NCBI GenBank assembly: GCA_948150685.1
Contig: OX411308.1
Coordinates: 144,146,764 to 144,210,763, forward strand
Origin: Rhaphigaster nebulosa
Taxonomy: Eukaryota > Arthropoda > Insecta > Hemiptera > Pentatomidae
Reading direction: 5' to 3'
Length of the DNA stretch: 64,000 nt
The notes beneath the pieces were generated by a model. That model made no database searches, was not told the origin of the DNA, and saw nothing but the letters and a program-made list of their open reading frames with translations. A program made the position numbers and the translations under genes. Shown here in pieces: positions 11,218 to 22,171 of this stretch (the first letter of the stretch is position 1; each line of letters opens with the position of its first letter).

Positions 11218-11505
11218 GGAGCGGAGCAGCTCAGTGGTAAGGCATTGTGTTACCATGCCCCCAGTCCCGGGTTCGAGACCGGCTGTGGCAGATAATTATT
11301 TATTCTGTTATCAGCCGTAGATCGACCCTCCTGGGGCCCAATCAGCCTCTATACCCTTAATTGGAGGAAAAACTGGCGGTTGAGCGTGATCTCGGTCAAA
11401 TCGCCTCCTTGCACAACCGTTGGCTTTGAAACACTACTGTCCTTAACAATTACTGAACCCAAGACCCTTCACGGATTGTAGTGGTACAGTTTTTTTTTTA
11501 TTTAT
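11218..11505 (+). mobile_element. tRNA-derived SINE
   Basis: The head carries RNA polymerase III internal promoter elements: an A box (CAGCTCAGTGG, 11227-11237) and a B box (GGTTCGAGACC, 11270-11280) with tRNA-like spacing. The head does not fold as a true tRNA: acceptor arms do not pair and the anticodon arm is poor. About 200 bases of unrelated body follow, then a T-rich tail near 11490. This head-body-tail plan defines a tRNA-derived SINE, mobilised in trans by a LINE. No second copy was recognised in the window, so the exact ends are approximate. Confidence 0.75.
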
Positions 11506-11621
11506 TAAATTCTATCTACATCAATTGACAATAGTTTTTTAGGGTAACATTCAACAGATCGAGTACATAAATCTGTAAATACCTATTATAATGGAGGGAG
11601 TTATTGTTGACCGTATATTTA

Positions 11622-11703
11622 TATTTAAAGGGAGAAGTTGATCGGGGGTGCGGTCAAAGAAATTTCTTTGACCGCACCCCCGATCAACTTCTCCCTTTAA
11701 ATA
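11622..11703. repeat. Perfect 82-bp spacer-less palindrome
   Basis: Arms 11622-11662 and 11663-11703 are perfect reverse complements (41 bp each) with no loop. The arms contain GGTCAAAGAAA and GATCGGGGGTGCGG. Identical 16-bp direct repeats (AAATACCTATTATAAT) lie at 11577-11592 and 11699-11714. A diverged relative of one arm (TTGACCGCATCC...) is at about 12773-12806, so the arm belongs to an old local repeat. Confidence 0.9.
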
Positions 11704-11834
11704 CCTATTATAATTTATCTTGGTGAAATATCGAACTATTAACGCCATCACTTAGATGAACAAATAAAAAATAAAGTTTAATTATAAGAGAAAGCAATAA
11801 TCATAAAATGAATTCCACTCAAAATCTTACAACC

Positions 11835-12050
11835 TTACCGATAACGAATCAAATTATTTTGATGAAACTTGTCTAAACTCTTCATCTTAAAGACCTTTAA
11901 CATCTCATGCATGTAGTTCATCACCAACATTATACAAGCAAAAAAGTTAGGACGAAAAGAAAACTTTATCTGCTAATATCTAAAAAAGTACGCATTTTAT
12001 GGTACATCGTAAATTGTGAATAAAATCATATGAAAGCCAATCAAATCTCT
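11835..12050 (+). repeat. Interspersed repeat family B, copy 1 (partial)
   Basis: It shares with three other places in the window the ordered blocks TTGATGAAACTTGTCTAAA, CTTAAAGACC, a CATG-rich stretch, GACGAAAAGAA and a (AT)AACTCGAAAAG-like block. The other copies are near 36605 (plus), 55675 (minus) and 58380 (minus). Copies are strongly diverged, so the family is old. No coding capacity is seen and the class is unknown. Confidence 0.6.
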
Positions 12051-12444
12051 AAAAAAACATTAACTAAAAATCCGGACCAGTATAAGTCAAGATACAGTGT
12101 ATCTAATAAGGACCGAATGCAGATTGATGCGACCGAACTTCCTTCTACCACGCCCCCATGAAGTATTGAGCAAAATGTAATTATAACCAATTGTAAACAA
12201 AATCTAAATACATTTTTTCCAAATATTGACAAATTATTATGGAAAGATAAACACCAATGAAAAATCAATCAGCTTAAAAATAAGTTTTGTTCACCTCTTA
12301 ATATAATTTTCGAAACAAATTTTTCTTCTGGATAATATTCTTAAGTCCTGTAATCTATAATAATAAATAAAGCTAAAGAATTTGTATGCTTGAACGCGCT
12401 AATTTCAGAGATTACCTGTGCGATTTGAAAAATTCTTTTTCCTT

Positions 12445-13200
12445 TATATAGACCGTTTATTGAGGAAGGATTTAAGCTTTTTGGGACAAAAAGGGTATGA
12501 AGTATCACAACTTCATGCGGACGAAGTTGGCTACATGAACTTTTTAATTTTTGTGTTAATGCAATTGATCGTGGATGTAATATATGGAGAAGTTGGTATA
12601 AAATATCAATCTACCTATTTTTACTTAAAGATTTTTATTTTTTATACTAATAAATTTTAATACTTTAATGTAATCCTGTTTTTTTATTAAGCACAGATGA
12701 AAGCCTACATTCGCCGAAACGTACTCACACAATAAAAAAATAAGATCTTCTTATTAGTGTGATTTTCTTCATTGACCGCATCCTCCGACCAATTTCTCCT
12801 TAAATCAAGCTGTTTAATATGTGTGAAATTATTGTTTAAGAACGTTATTTTGTAAATGAAATGGGAGGGTAAGGCAAATAAACTGTGAAAACCTGTGATT
12901 TATTTTTGGGTGACTGTATTGCCGTTTAAAAAAGTTGTATTTTAGTCTTGACCGTGTTCCTTGAAAATGTCTGCAACTAATGAGACATATTATAGACAGG
13001 TTATTATTTAAAAAGATTATTTTGTATTTAAGGGTCAATCTAAATTTAACGCGGTTGAAACAGCGGGACATAGCTAGAATAATAATAAAATATAAATGCA
13101 ATGCGATAAATAATAATACTTTTTACTACACTTTTTAAACAACTAACTGAACCCTTTTTGTCCCAAAAAGCCTAAATCCTTCCTACAGTAACGGTTATTT
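12445..13200. repeat. Old inverted-repeat element (family C)
   Basis: A block at about 12449-12503 (plus; CCGTTTATTGAGGAAGG..., TTTTTGGGACAAAAAGGG) recurs inverted at 13149-13196, about 650 bases apart, like terminal inverted repeats of a DNA transposon. The right half (12820-13040) is similar to 25840-25997, sharing GTGAAATTATTG, TTCCTTGAAAATGTCTGCAA-type and GTTATTATTT blocks. No transposase is present. Ends and target duplications were not resolved. Confidence 0.45.
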
Positions 13201-14270
13201 TTAATTGTTCTAAATTAACGGTTGTAATCTAGACTGCTTGATGAAATTATTAGTTTCCTATCTATTAGTTGCCTTAGGCGTAAGAAGGGATACTAACAAG
13301 TTGATCTCCTATAAAGTATCCCAAGTTGTCGGAATTACACAAATGCAACCAGGTTACAACCACACACACGAAATATATTAAAGAGAAAAAGATCTTGCAT
13401 ATATTCTTTATTATCTTTCCTTACTATATGTTAACGTTTAAGGATTGTATCCTCATCTTCAAAACATATCTCCGAAAATTAGACAATCAACCTACCTAAC
13501 TTTATATAATAACATTTATAACTTATCAAGTTTTACTAATTGATAAAAATAACTACCTTGAATATTACAGTAAAATAACTGTTGTCAACTAAATTAAGAA
13601 CAATTATCCAGTAACACTACAGAAAACTTTGCCAAAAAACTTGGCCATTAGCTACCTCTACTTTTTCAGATCAAATAAATTTTTGGATTGTCTTATTTTG
13701 GACTTTGTCATATATAAGTACTAATCTGTCACTTACTGTATCATAAAATTATTGTATATAAAACATTTGCTTTATTATTTTTAATTTCTTATCTAATTAT
13801 TTTAATTGAAGTTAATGTCATAGAAATGATCAGAAAGTTTTTTTTATTTATAATATCTTCATAATAGGTTTTTAATTTCTTGATATAAGTTTTATAGCTA
13901 ACTCTTATTCTGTTCTATTTGATAATGTGAATCGCTTCTAATAATTTTTTATTTCTTGTTTTGTTCATAGTATTCAATTAGTTTTGTCAATTAGTATAAC
14001 TTAATGAGTTATAAACGTTATGGGTACAGTTTTTTAGAGATATGTTTTGAAAATTGGGGAAACGTAAATATATTGTGAAAGTAGATAATAAAGAACACAT
14101 GTAGGATCTTTTTTGCTACATACTTCTTACTAAATTTGGAAAGAAGATTAGATGAAATCTATGTTTCTAATTAATTAATTCCATAAACGTATTATAAAAA
14201 TGGTAAAGAATAATGCAATCTTATTTATATGCCTATAAACTATTAATAAATTACCTATGCCTAAATTCTT
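13200..14270. other. AT-rich DNA, possibly intronic
   Basis: No genes or recognised repeats. It precedes a possible exon at 14275, so it may be intron sequence. Confidence 0.4.
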
Positions 14271-14274
14271 GCAG

Positions 14275-14401
14275 TTTTACCTCGGTGTTAGCCAGTCTCC
14301 CAATCGCGACACAATCGGTTCGTAGAATACCAGAGGGCCGCATTAGGAGGGACGCCAAGATCGCCAAGGCGATAGAGGAGTACAACAAGGATCTCTGTTA
14401 G
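14275..14401 (+). CDS. Possible terminal exon of a host gene (unidentified)
   Basis: A short GC-rich coding-like block in an AT-rich surround. A splice acceptor (TTCTTGCAG, ending 14274) precedes it and an in-frame TAG ends it at 14399-14401. If the acceptor is right, the first base completes a codon from the preceding exon. The frame encodes about 42 residues ending in a charged, helix-like C-terminus (PEGRIRRDAKIAK, then AIEEYNKDLC) with mixed codon use, unlike the Lys/Phe/Ile noise around it. I do not recognise the protein. Nearby upstream sequence shows no partner exon. It could instead be a transposon scrap. Confidence 0.4.
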
Positions 14402-14866
14402 TACGGCTAATGTCGTGTACTAAATGTTTATCGGCGTGGTCCCGGAGGTCAACGGGGGAGATAGATAAGTTCCTTGTACTTAAGATGGAATAGTGGAGAG
14501 TGATTCAATGCTTGAAGTAAGTAATTGGCAAACATATACATATGATATGCAATCCATACTTGGTCTTTAGGCTGTTGGACTGGTAAACTATATAAATAGA
14601 AATGAAAATTAGGCACTAAATAAACTCTCAAAAAGATCACACTTCCTTTCCTTTAATAAAAGTGTACCACTTTCTCTATTTTCCATCATCGGTATTATTC
14701 TTAAACTATCACCAGACCACCAGCTAACAATCATTAAACTTAGCTAAAAAGATAAAAGGGAATCAACTAATAATATTTTTTTAAAATCTAAATTATTTGT
14801 TGTATAATCTCGAACACACATATAAACATATTGTGTAAAGGGATGTTATAAGTACTACCCTAAACA
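14402..14866. other. Possible 3' flank of the candidate exon, then AT-rich DNA
   Basis: The first 60 bases remain GC-rich (GGCGTGGTCCCGGAGGTCAAC); then composition returns to AT-rich. Nothing else is visible. Confidence 0.3.
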
Positions 14867-14943
<77 letters not shown>

Positions 14944-14947
14944 CATA

Positions 14948-15011
<64 letters not shown>

Positions 15012-15024
15012 AAATATATATATT
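14867..15024. repeat. (TA)n microsatellite
   Basis: Long TA tract with small interruptions (TACATACATATATATTTTATATA, TATGTATAAATA). An open frame reading through it on the minus strand is an artefact of the repeat. Confidence 0.95.
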
Positions 15025-15208
15025 GTGTATAACAAGGCCCTAATGACTTCAGGCTGAAAACCTCTATGAGAGGAATTACCGTGATCCCGAAAATTCCGAT
15101 GTATATCGCAGGATAGTCGCATGTTTAAGAAGAAGGGATACTGGCTTCCACACATATCAGCTTCCGGAAGATAAAAGCAAATCAAAATTTGCACTACGCT
15201 CACCTATA

Positions 15209-17478
15209 AATAGGGTTGGAACATCGAAAGAAAAATATCGATATTCGATATTTTGATATATCGCAAGACCAAATATCGATATCCACCAATAATCGGTAGA
15301 AAAATATCGATATATCGAAAGGAAATGGATGAAAAAGCAAAGAAGCCGTGCATTAAATGAGTATAACGTTAAAATGAGAAGAAGATTATGAAATAATATA
15401 ATTAATATTTATAGAACAATATTTTTATTGTCCATGAATCATTATAAAAAAAGATAGAAAAGAATAATACTTTATTATTATAATACATTTTTATCTTGAA
15501 GGCTTTTTGCCATATTTCATATATTATATTATTCTACAAAATTTAAAAAAAAAACTTATTTTATTTTTCTAAAAAAAAATTGTATTTCATAAAGTTTCCA
15601 TGCATACATTGTGCATTCTCAAAACATTTATCTAAAAACATGTAACTCATCTGATATATATTTTAGTACAATCACTATTCATATTATTACCTGTTTGTCT
15701 TTACATAGAATTAATTAACAGTATATGTGTTTCAATCTTATCTACTAATTATTGTTTGGCAACTAAAAATTCTTTATTCTCATATTTACCCCATTATATT
15801 TATAAATTAACATGTGCTATATTTTAACCAATGATTATATGCAACAATTTATTTACATTTATAGTATTGTCTTTTTCATTTCAATTTGGTGAGTGATTGA
15901 TCCATATTATTTTTTCTTTTGGTAATCATAAACTCTTGAGTTTATTTGAAGGATCAGAAGAAAATCCTGGACCCTATTTCATAATAAAGTAAAATTGCGA
16001 GTAGACCTATGATTTACTATGCATATGACACACTGTGAAACGCTGAACACAATAAAATTTAAAACTAGTTGTTAGCATCTACCTAATATATCTCCATTCC
16101 TATTCTTGAATATTCTTCAACATCCCGTGCAGTCGCCATATCTGGAGCACTTATGTGTTCACTCAATATAACGCTGATATGAGGCCGAAGTTCTAGGAAA
16201 CGTTGGACCATGTAATATTTGCTGTTCCATCTGGTAGGAACATCTGAAATTAGCTTGCATTTAGTGCCACCTTCAGTGGCTTTTCTTAACTGGATCCAAC
16301 AATAGCAAACCAAATTGTAATGCTACGAAGCTTTCTAAATAATTCTTACAACTCTGGCACAGACACCAAGGTCTTTTCGTATATTAGATTTAACAAGGGA
16401 GCAAAACAGTGTACATGTCAGTGACAATAGTTGTTACTTTTTCATTTGAGATGTTAAAACGTCGGCACACATCTTCCAAAACATGAGATATGTATTGGGA
16501 TGTATGCCTGTCTGTGAGTTCTCGAAGTTCCAGGAACACTGAGGACATTTCATCATTTGTTTCTAAAATATAATGAACAGTGACACCAATTATACTTTTC
16601 ATCTGGTGGGACTCCGTCCATATATCACACGTCAATGTCACTGAATTTACTTCATTCAAATGTTTTTGAAAAAGAGAGCGCAGTTCTGAGTATTTTTCAT
16701 TCAATAATTTTTTTAATACATTTCTAGAAAGTAAAGGAGCTAGAATTTTAACTAAGCTGAGAAAATCTTCCTTTTCAACTGTGTAGAATGGCAGAGTATC
16801 CTTATAGATAAAATATAAAATAACATCATTAATTTTTCTTCGTCGTTCGTCTCCCTCTTCAAATGATGCGATATTTTGGAAACTACTTCTTATGTCAGAA
16901 GCTTTTGACGGCGGAATAATTTCATTTGCTTCTGATTTAGAAGTAGACATTGTTGCAGAAAAACCTGACCCTGATGGAGACGAAAAAACGTGCGAATGGA
17001 AAGATTTGAGGTGTGACTGCAGGTTTGTTGTGTTCCCCGATATCCGAAATATTTTGTGACAATATTTGCACTCCGCACTTTTACTGTCTCTCGATTTAAA
17101 ATGTTTCCACACTTCACTTTTTGGTGGCGACATTTTAGTTTCTATTTTCACTTTGATCACCACACTAATAACAACAACAACAATAATGAACAACAGATAG
17201 CTGACGTCTATGAGTCAAAACAATAAGGAAGTTACAACAGCTCAAAGACAGCGTCCTAGATTGATTAAATAATTAAGCTATAATGTTAAGTATAGCTCAC
17301 GGATAACATTAAAAATATGATAGAGAATAACGGAAATTTCTAATTAAAATAAAATAATCAAGTTTAAAATATCAATATCACCGATATATCGGTGTAAAAT
17401 ATCGATATCATCGATATATCGGGTGTTAGGATAACGATACAATATATCGGTTTTTCAAATCCGATATATCGATATAAA
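15209..17478 (-). mobile_element. Degenerate hAT DNA transposon with ATATCG-type subterminal motifs
   Basis: The centre carries a BED-finger hAT transposase on the minus strand. Both flanks (15230-15325 and 17368-17476) are packed with ATATCG, ATCGAT and CGATATATCG motifs in both orientations, absent elsewhere in the window. This is the pattern of subterminal transposase-binding repeats in hAT elements. The left end may be TAGGGTTGGAAC at 15209. The right end is less clear, because it runs straight into a truncated family A repeat at 17479 and no matching terminal repeat or 8-bp duplication was found. About 730 bases between the left motifs and the coding remnant are non-coding. Confidence 0.7.
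16083..17133 (-). pseudogene. hAT transposase, BED zinc finger N-terminal part, broken
   Basis: The protein would cut and paste the element. The likely start is the ATG at 17133. Residues 6-48 or so form a BED zinc finger (W..F, CKYC, then H...H after SHLKSFH). A hAT-type helical region follows, with TCDIWTES carrying the first catalytic Asp and IVTD carrying the second. The frame then ends at 16390 after a non-homologous tail. A second open segment (16313-16083) carries the conserved hAT block DVPTRWNSKY and LELRP. The sequence between the two (16314-16390) is damaged, and the C-terminal dimerisation region with the catalytic Glu is missing. It is therefore non-functional. Similarity to ZBED-type domesticated proteins is possible, but the decay argues for a dead transposon. 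Confidence 0.85.
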
Positions 17479-18180
17479 ACCAGTATTTTACACTCAATTT
17501 TAACACTTAAAACAAGTAATAAAAATGTTTAATTGGATTGGAAACCAATTTGCATTTGTAACCTTTATTACCGAAACATATGATTTATGTATTTAATTTA
17601 AATATAATTTTTGAAGTAAGTATTATTAAGACCTTCAAGTAAAGTACCCTTTTCGGCTCACCAATTTGAACCAAAATAAAGTAAATACATTCATATCGAT
17701 ATAGAAGACCGATTTACCAAATTTGAGATGTTTTGCATTATATTTTAATATAATTTTTGGTGAAAGTTTAATATGACCTTCAAGTAAAATTCCGCTTCCG
17801 GTTTTCCAATTTAGACCAAAATCTAGTATGTTATTTAAATCAATATATAACCTATAAATACTAAATTTGAGAAGTTTTTCATAGTATTTTGATATAATTT
17901 TTGATGGAAATCAATTATGACCTTCAAGTAAAGTAACACTTCCGGTGATGAAGCAATAACCAAAAATGGAGGTTCACAACTAGATTCTAAAGCAATCCTA
18001 AATACAAAATTTCAACTTTATACGGCTAACCGTTTTTGAATTATGCGAGATACGAACGTACGTACGTACAGACGCCACGACGAAACTAGTCAAAGTCGAT
18101 TCAGGGATGGTCAAAATGGATATCTCCTTTGAAATCTGAAAACCGAAAATTTTCGCGATTACAATACTTCCTGCTATGTT
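17479..18180 (-). repeat. Repeat family A, copy 1 (inner part)
   Basis: It matches the family A copies at 26.0, 28.0 and 53.6 kb, in reverse orientation, from the block CAGTATTTTACACTCAATTTT to CGCGATTACAATACTTCC. Its outer right-end portion is missing where the hAT element begins. Its terminal 23 bases (CCTTTACTTCGTACAAGGAAG) reappear only at 19249-19272, so this copy is split by a nested insertion. Confidence 0.85.
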
Positions 18181-19246
18181 TTATCTAACTTAAGTTGAGT
18201 TTGATATCTCTTTAGCTGCTATTACATTAGTCTATATATATAGGGATGCCATTGGGCAATCATTGAGGATGATTATCCCAAAATTATGTAAGCTTATGAA
18301 TACTTTTTAATTTCTTACCTTGTCCTCTAAATTGGATACCTTTCCAAGGGCCTGATTTGTGGTTACCATTATTTAATAATTAAGCAAGATAATATTCCTA
18401 CCTTTTAGTTTAATACTAATGCTAATCAAATTTACTGCTATCATGCTTAATGAAATATATTCAAATTAATAATGGGCATGGTTACTAAAGAACAACCTCC
18501 TTTCTAACATTTATCTTTATTCCTCAAAATTAAAATAATAAACTATTACAATCAAAAGTTAACCATGGAATGATTCAGCCAAGACTTAGTCATTAACTGT
18601 TTTAACATAAATCTCTTATCTGTAATAATTGGTGTTGATGGTTCCTCAGCATCTCTCCCTCGGATTACCCTGCATATCTTCAGTCATGGAGCCAGAGCGC
18701 ATCTCTCATCTTCATAGTCACGTTGTCCCGTCCTCAAACGAGATCAGAGAGGAAGTCTTGCGTCAGAGCTCAGAGTAGAAGTAGTACTTTTCGCCTCCCC
18801 GCTTCTCTTCCCCTTTCTCTGTTGTTCTTCCTAAGAGGGGGTCGAAAACGTTGTTCATTGGCCGACTAGTTTTATAGAGGGAGGAAATTCTGAGATTTCA
18901 TCGGATGCCTCCACTCCTTGTCCTGACATCCCCTGGGTGGTCCGGTGTCTGCGAATCAATTATCCAACTCTAATTTAATCATATCTTTTCCAGGAGGTCT
19001 CCACTTTTTCCTCGAGGCCAGCCGCAGCCTAAGGGGAACTGTTCTTAAAATTGATTAAGTATTCCCAGCTTAACCTTTGTCACACTTCTCGGTAGGGGTT
19101 TAAATTAACTTATTTCTTATCTCTGAGGGTAAGAGCTGAGATGACATCTGTCATCACCTGTCAGTTACCCTTCTTTCTACTTGCTCCTCCCTTATTATCT
19201 TTTGTTCGCACCTGATACGATAATAATGTCGAATATCAATACATAT
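18175..19246. mobile_element. Nested insertion of about 1.07 kb inside family A copy 1 (class unknown)
   Basis: Family A sequence stops at ...AATACTTCC (18174) and resumes at TTCCTTTACTTCG (about 19246), which leaves TTCC on both sides as a possible 4-bp target duplication. The insert begins TGCTATG and is AT-rich to about 18630. From there to 19220 it is GC- and pyrimidine-richer (CTCTCCCTCGG, TTCCTCGAGG, CAGCCGCAGCC). It has no open frame. Size, TG start and 4-bp duplication would suit a solo LTR, but the end is not CA and no partner exists here. Confidence 0.5.
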
Positions 19247-19277
19247 TATTCCTTTACTTCGTACAAGGAAGTAAAAA
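19246..19277 (-). repeat. Family A, displaced terminal fragment of copy 1
   Basis: Reverse complement of the family A start (ACTTCCTTGTACGAAGTAAAGG). It completes copy 1 once the nested insertion is removed. Confidence 0.75.
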
Positions 19278-19320
19278 TATAGTCAATGTTATCTCACGGT
19301 TTAAAAAATCTCTCTCTATG

Positions 19321-19512
19321 ATTTTACTTCCTTGTATGCAGTAGAGAAAGTATCGTAATCACGAAAATTTTCAGATTTCAACGGAAATATCCATTTTGAT
19401 CCTCCCTGGATCCTATTTGACTAGTTTCGTCGTGATGTTTGTATGTACGTTCGTTCGTATCTCGCATAACTCAAAAAAAGTTTGCCGTGGCAAGTTGAAA
19501 TTTTGTATTTGG
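19321..19512 (+). repeat. Repeat family A, copy 2 (5' fragment)
   Basis: It starts with TTTACTTCCTTGTATGCAGTAG and follows the family through CATTTTGATCCTCCC..., the CGTACGT-like stretch and ATCTCGCATAACTCAAA. It stops after TTTTGTATTTGGAAT, roughly where sequence leading into the RTE-like element begins. It lies head to head with the end of copy 1. Confidence 0.8.
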
Positions 19513-19759
19513 AATGTGGACATTATTTTTTTGTTGCTTTGGTTTTAATACGTTCTATTTTTTTTTTAATTATTAATATTACTATTAACAGGTTGAATTC
19601 CCAAAGGAAGAATAATATATATACCAAATTTGAAGATGCTAAGCCGTTGCGATTGAAAGACAAAGAATTATGACCAGTTTTTGCCATTTTCCCTCCACTG
19701 CGACGCATTGGGGTGCAGAGTCTGTGGGTGTATTGGCGGATTTAGAGGGTGGCTTTAGG

Positions 19760-21315
19760 AGCAATCGCCTTCAAGTTCAACTTCAAGAAGTTAATGGGGA
19801 CGCAGATGTTGACACTATTTGGGCGCAAATCAAATACAGTATATACAAGGCAGCCGAGGAAGTATGTGGTTTACAGCAAATAAGACCTACTACTAAGAAA
19901 ACTAGGAGGTGGAACGAGGAAGTGAAACGGGTCATATCTGCAAAGAAAGATATTGTACATAGAGAAAAGGAACGAGTCTAAGAGAAAAGTTAAGGAAGCT
20001 AAGAGAAAAACTTGGGAGGAATTCGGGCAAGAACTGGATAAAAATTATAAAGAAAATATAAGGAAATTCTGGCACATCACAAGAGCACTAAGGAACAAAA
20101 AAGCAAAGCCTGTGAGAAGTGTAAAAGATGAGCATGGCATACTGGTGACAGAAGAAAAGGACATTTGGAGGTTTGTAGGCAATACTTTCAAGAAAAGATT
20201 GCCGTAGAAGAGGTAGAATAACTGAACCAGAAGTCCCCGACATGGATGACACTGTAGAAGAGGAGAAAGTCGAAGCAGCCATTGCTAAAGTAAAAATTGG
20301 AAAAGCGGCTGGGGCAGATGGGATTGCACCCGAATTTATAAAATATTGGGGAAATGAACTAGTCAAGAGTCTCCAAACACTATTCCAAAAGGTTTGGAAT
20401 CTCAAAAGAATACCAATAGAATGGGAAAATAACATCATTATCCCAATCCATAAGAAGGGAAGCCAAAGTGTATGCGATAATTACCGCTCCATATGTCTGT
20501 CATCAGTGGTATATAAAGTATACACTAGGATTCTAGAACAAAGATTAAGGAAATTGGTGGAAGAGGATCTGGAAGAGGAACAGGCAGGTTTTAGGGCCGG
20601 TAGGCAGACACAGGATCATATTTTTCCTGTGAGAATGATTCATTCAAGGTTAGAATCACTTGCAATGGAGAGACCCTTGAGCAAACCGATACCTACTGCT
20701 ACCTGGGAACAATGATCAGCAAGGATGGAAGAATAGACCAGGAGGTAATGAATAGAGTCCAAAAGGCCAATGGAATATTCTACCAAATATCCATGACACT
20801 CATTGGAAAGCAGGAGTTGAGCAAGAAAGCGAATATTCTGCTATTCAAATCAGTTTTTCTCCCAGTGCTACTATACGGATCGGAAAGCTGGACCCTCCTG
20901 GACCGCCATGTCAGCAGGGTTGTATCTGCGGAAATGAGATTCCTACGGAAAATATTAGGAAAAACCAGGCGAGACCGAATAAGGAATGAGAGGGTGCGAG
21001 AGGAAGTAGGAGTTAGATCCATCTTAGAGACGATTGAAGAAAGACAGCTGAAGTGGTTCGGGCATGTCAACAGAATGGGAGATGACCGTAAAGCCAGGTG
21101 GCTTCTAGAGGCAAGACCGGGAGGAAGGCGACCACAAGGCAGGCCAAGGCTCATGTATGCAGATTTGATTGAGAGAATTGGCACAGAAAGAGGATGCACC
21201 ATGCCGGAGATGAGAAGGCTTGCACAGGACAGAGACCGTTGGACGAGATGGTCAGAGACAGCTACTCCACACTTAACAGCATTGAGGAGATAGTGAGAGA
21301 AAAGAAGAAGAAGCT
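19760..21315 (+). pseudogene. RTE-like non-LTR retrotransposon, copy 1 (5'-truncated, internally deleted)
   Basis: It encodes fragments of the reverse transcriptase polyprotein that copies the element at a nicked target. Endonuclease is absent by 5' truncation. The linker (AAEEVCG, then W.EEVKR) is open to about 19981, continues in another frame to 20207, then a third frame from 20242. This carries the RT fingers: KAAGADGIAPEF, IIIPIHKKG, NYRSICLSS, EEEQAGFRAGRQTQDH. At about 20640-20650 the sequence jumps to a point 515 bases further on, losing RT motifs A to C with the catalytic aspartates. The C-terminal part resumes at MISKDGR and runs to the stop at 21291-21293, with the typical LKWFGHVNRM and RPGGRRPQGRPR tail. 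A purine-rich (GAA)n-like end follows. Confidence 0.85.
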
Positions 21316-22171
21316 TTAGGGGCAGTAGCCCAGGACAGCGAATAATAAGAGGCGGCAAATGTTCAATAAACTGAAGTTCTATTCCAAAAAAGCTGTAATA
21401 AATAGTAGGTACAGGGATTACACCTGCTCTCGCCATAAAAATTTTCTCAGTGCAGGGACGGCAACTTCCTACCAACCCCTAAGCAGCAATAATGTAAATC
21501 CGCTTCTGAGTATGGGAGAGGAGAGGGGCTGTGAATACTGGAAAACACTTCGACCAAATAAAAAAAAATTAATAAGAATTTTTATTATGTATTATAAATT
21601 ATGTATGGCGAACGTGGTAATTAGATTTGATTTAGTCACAGCTTAACTTCAATAGAACTATTTAAATAATTAAAGTGTAAGGGGTGACTGTAAAATTTGT
21701 AATTTTTCTGGAAGGGAAAAGGCGCAAAGGCAAAACTCAGTCATCCATATTTACCCCAACGTTCACACTCCACGGAACTAGGGATTCAGACAGATGAATA
21801 GAGAATAATAATTCAGACATAATTTTCAATTCGTAATTATCACTATTACAGGATCTCTAATTTTTTACAGTACTGTTGACTTATAATAAAGCTTGATAAA
21901 TGTCTGTATTATTTTATGACAATTTTGTTTTCAAAGATAATATGTGAACAATAAACTGAGAAGAGATCGTCGGTGATCTTTGAATACTTTAATAGAACAT
22001 TTCAGGTATCTATATTTTTTCTAACATGACACTCAACAATGACAACACACCTACAACTAAATTTCTTGTTTAAACTTCGAATTAGCACCAATAAGAGCAT
22101 CTTATAGAAACGTGTCTAGAGTTTGGTTTAGTTTAGTGTCTCACTCCAATTGTTTACATTCCACTTATTTT
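21316..22171. other. Non-coding sequence carried in the tandem duplication (first copy)
   Basis: AT-rich sequence after the RTE-like element's purine-rich end. No coding signal. It is either a long 3' untranslated region or, more likely, flanking DNA duplicated along with the element. Repeated at 23365-24220. Confidence 0.5.

Noticed and set aside
11218..11292. A possible tRNA gene
   Set aside because: A and B boxes are good, but the acceptor stem and anticodon arm do not pair and a non-tRNA body with a T-rich tail follows; it is a SINE head.
14793..15203. A 136-codon minus-strand frame
   Set aside because: Most of it is Tyr-Ile repeats from the (TA)n microsatellite.
20780..21475. A 231-codon minus-strand frame duplicated at 22829-23524
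   Set aside because: It is antisense to the RT C-terminus; its duplication only reflects the tandem duplication of the locus.
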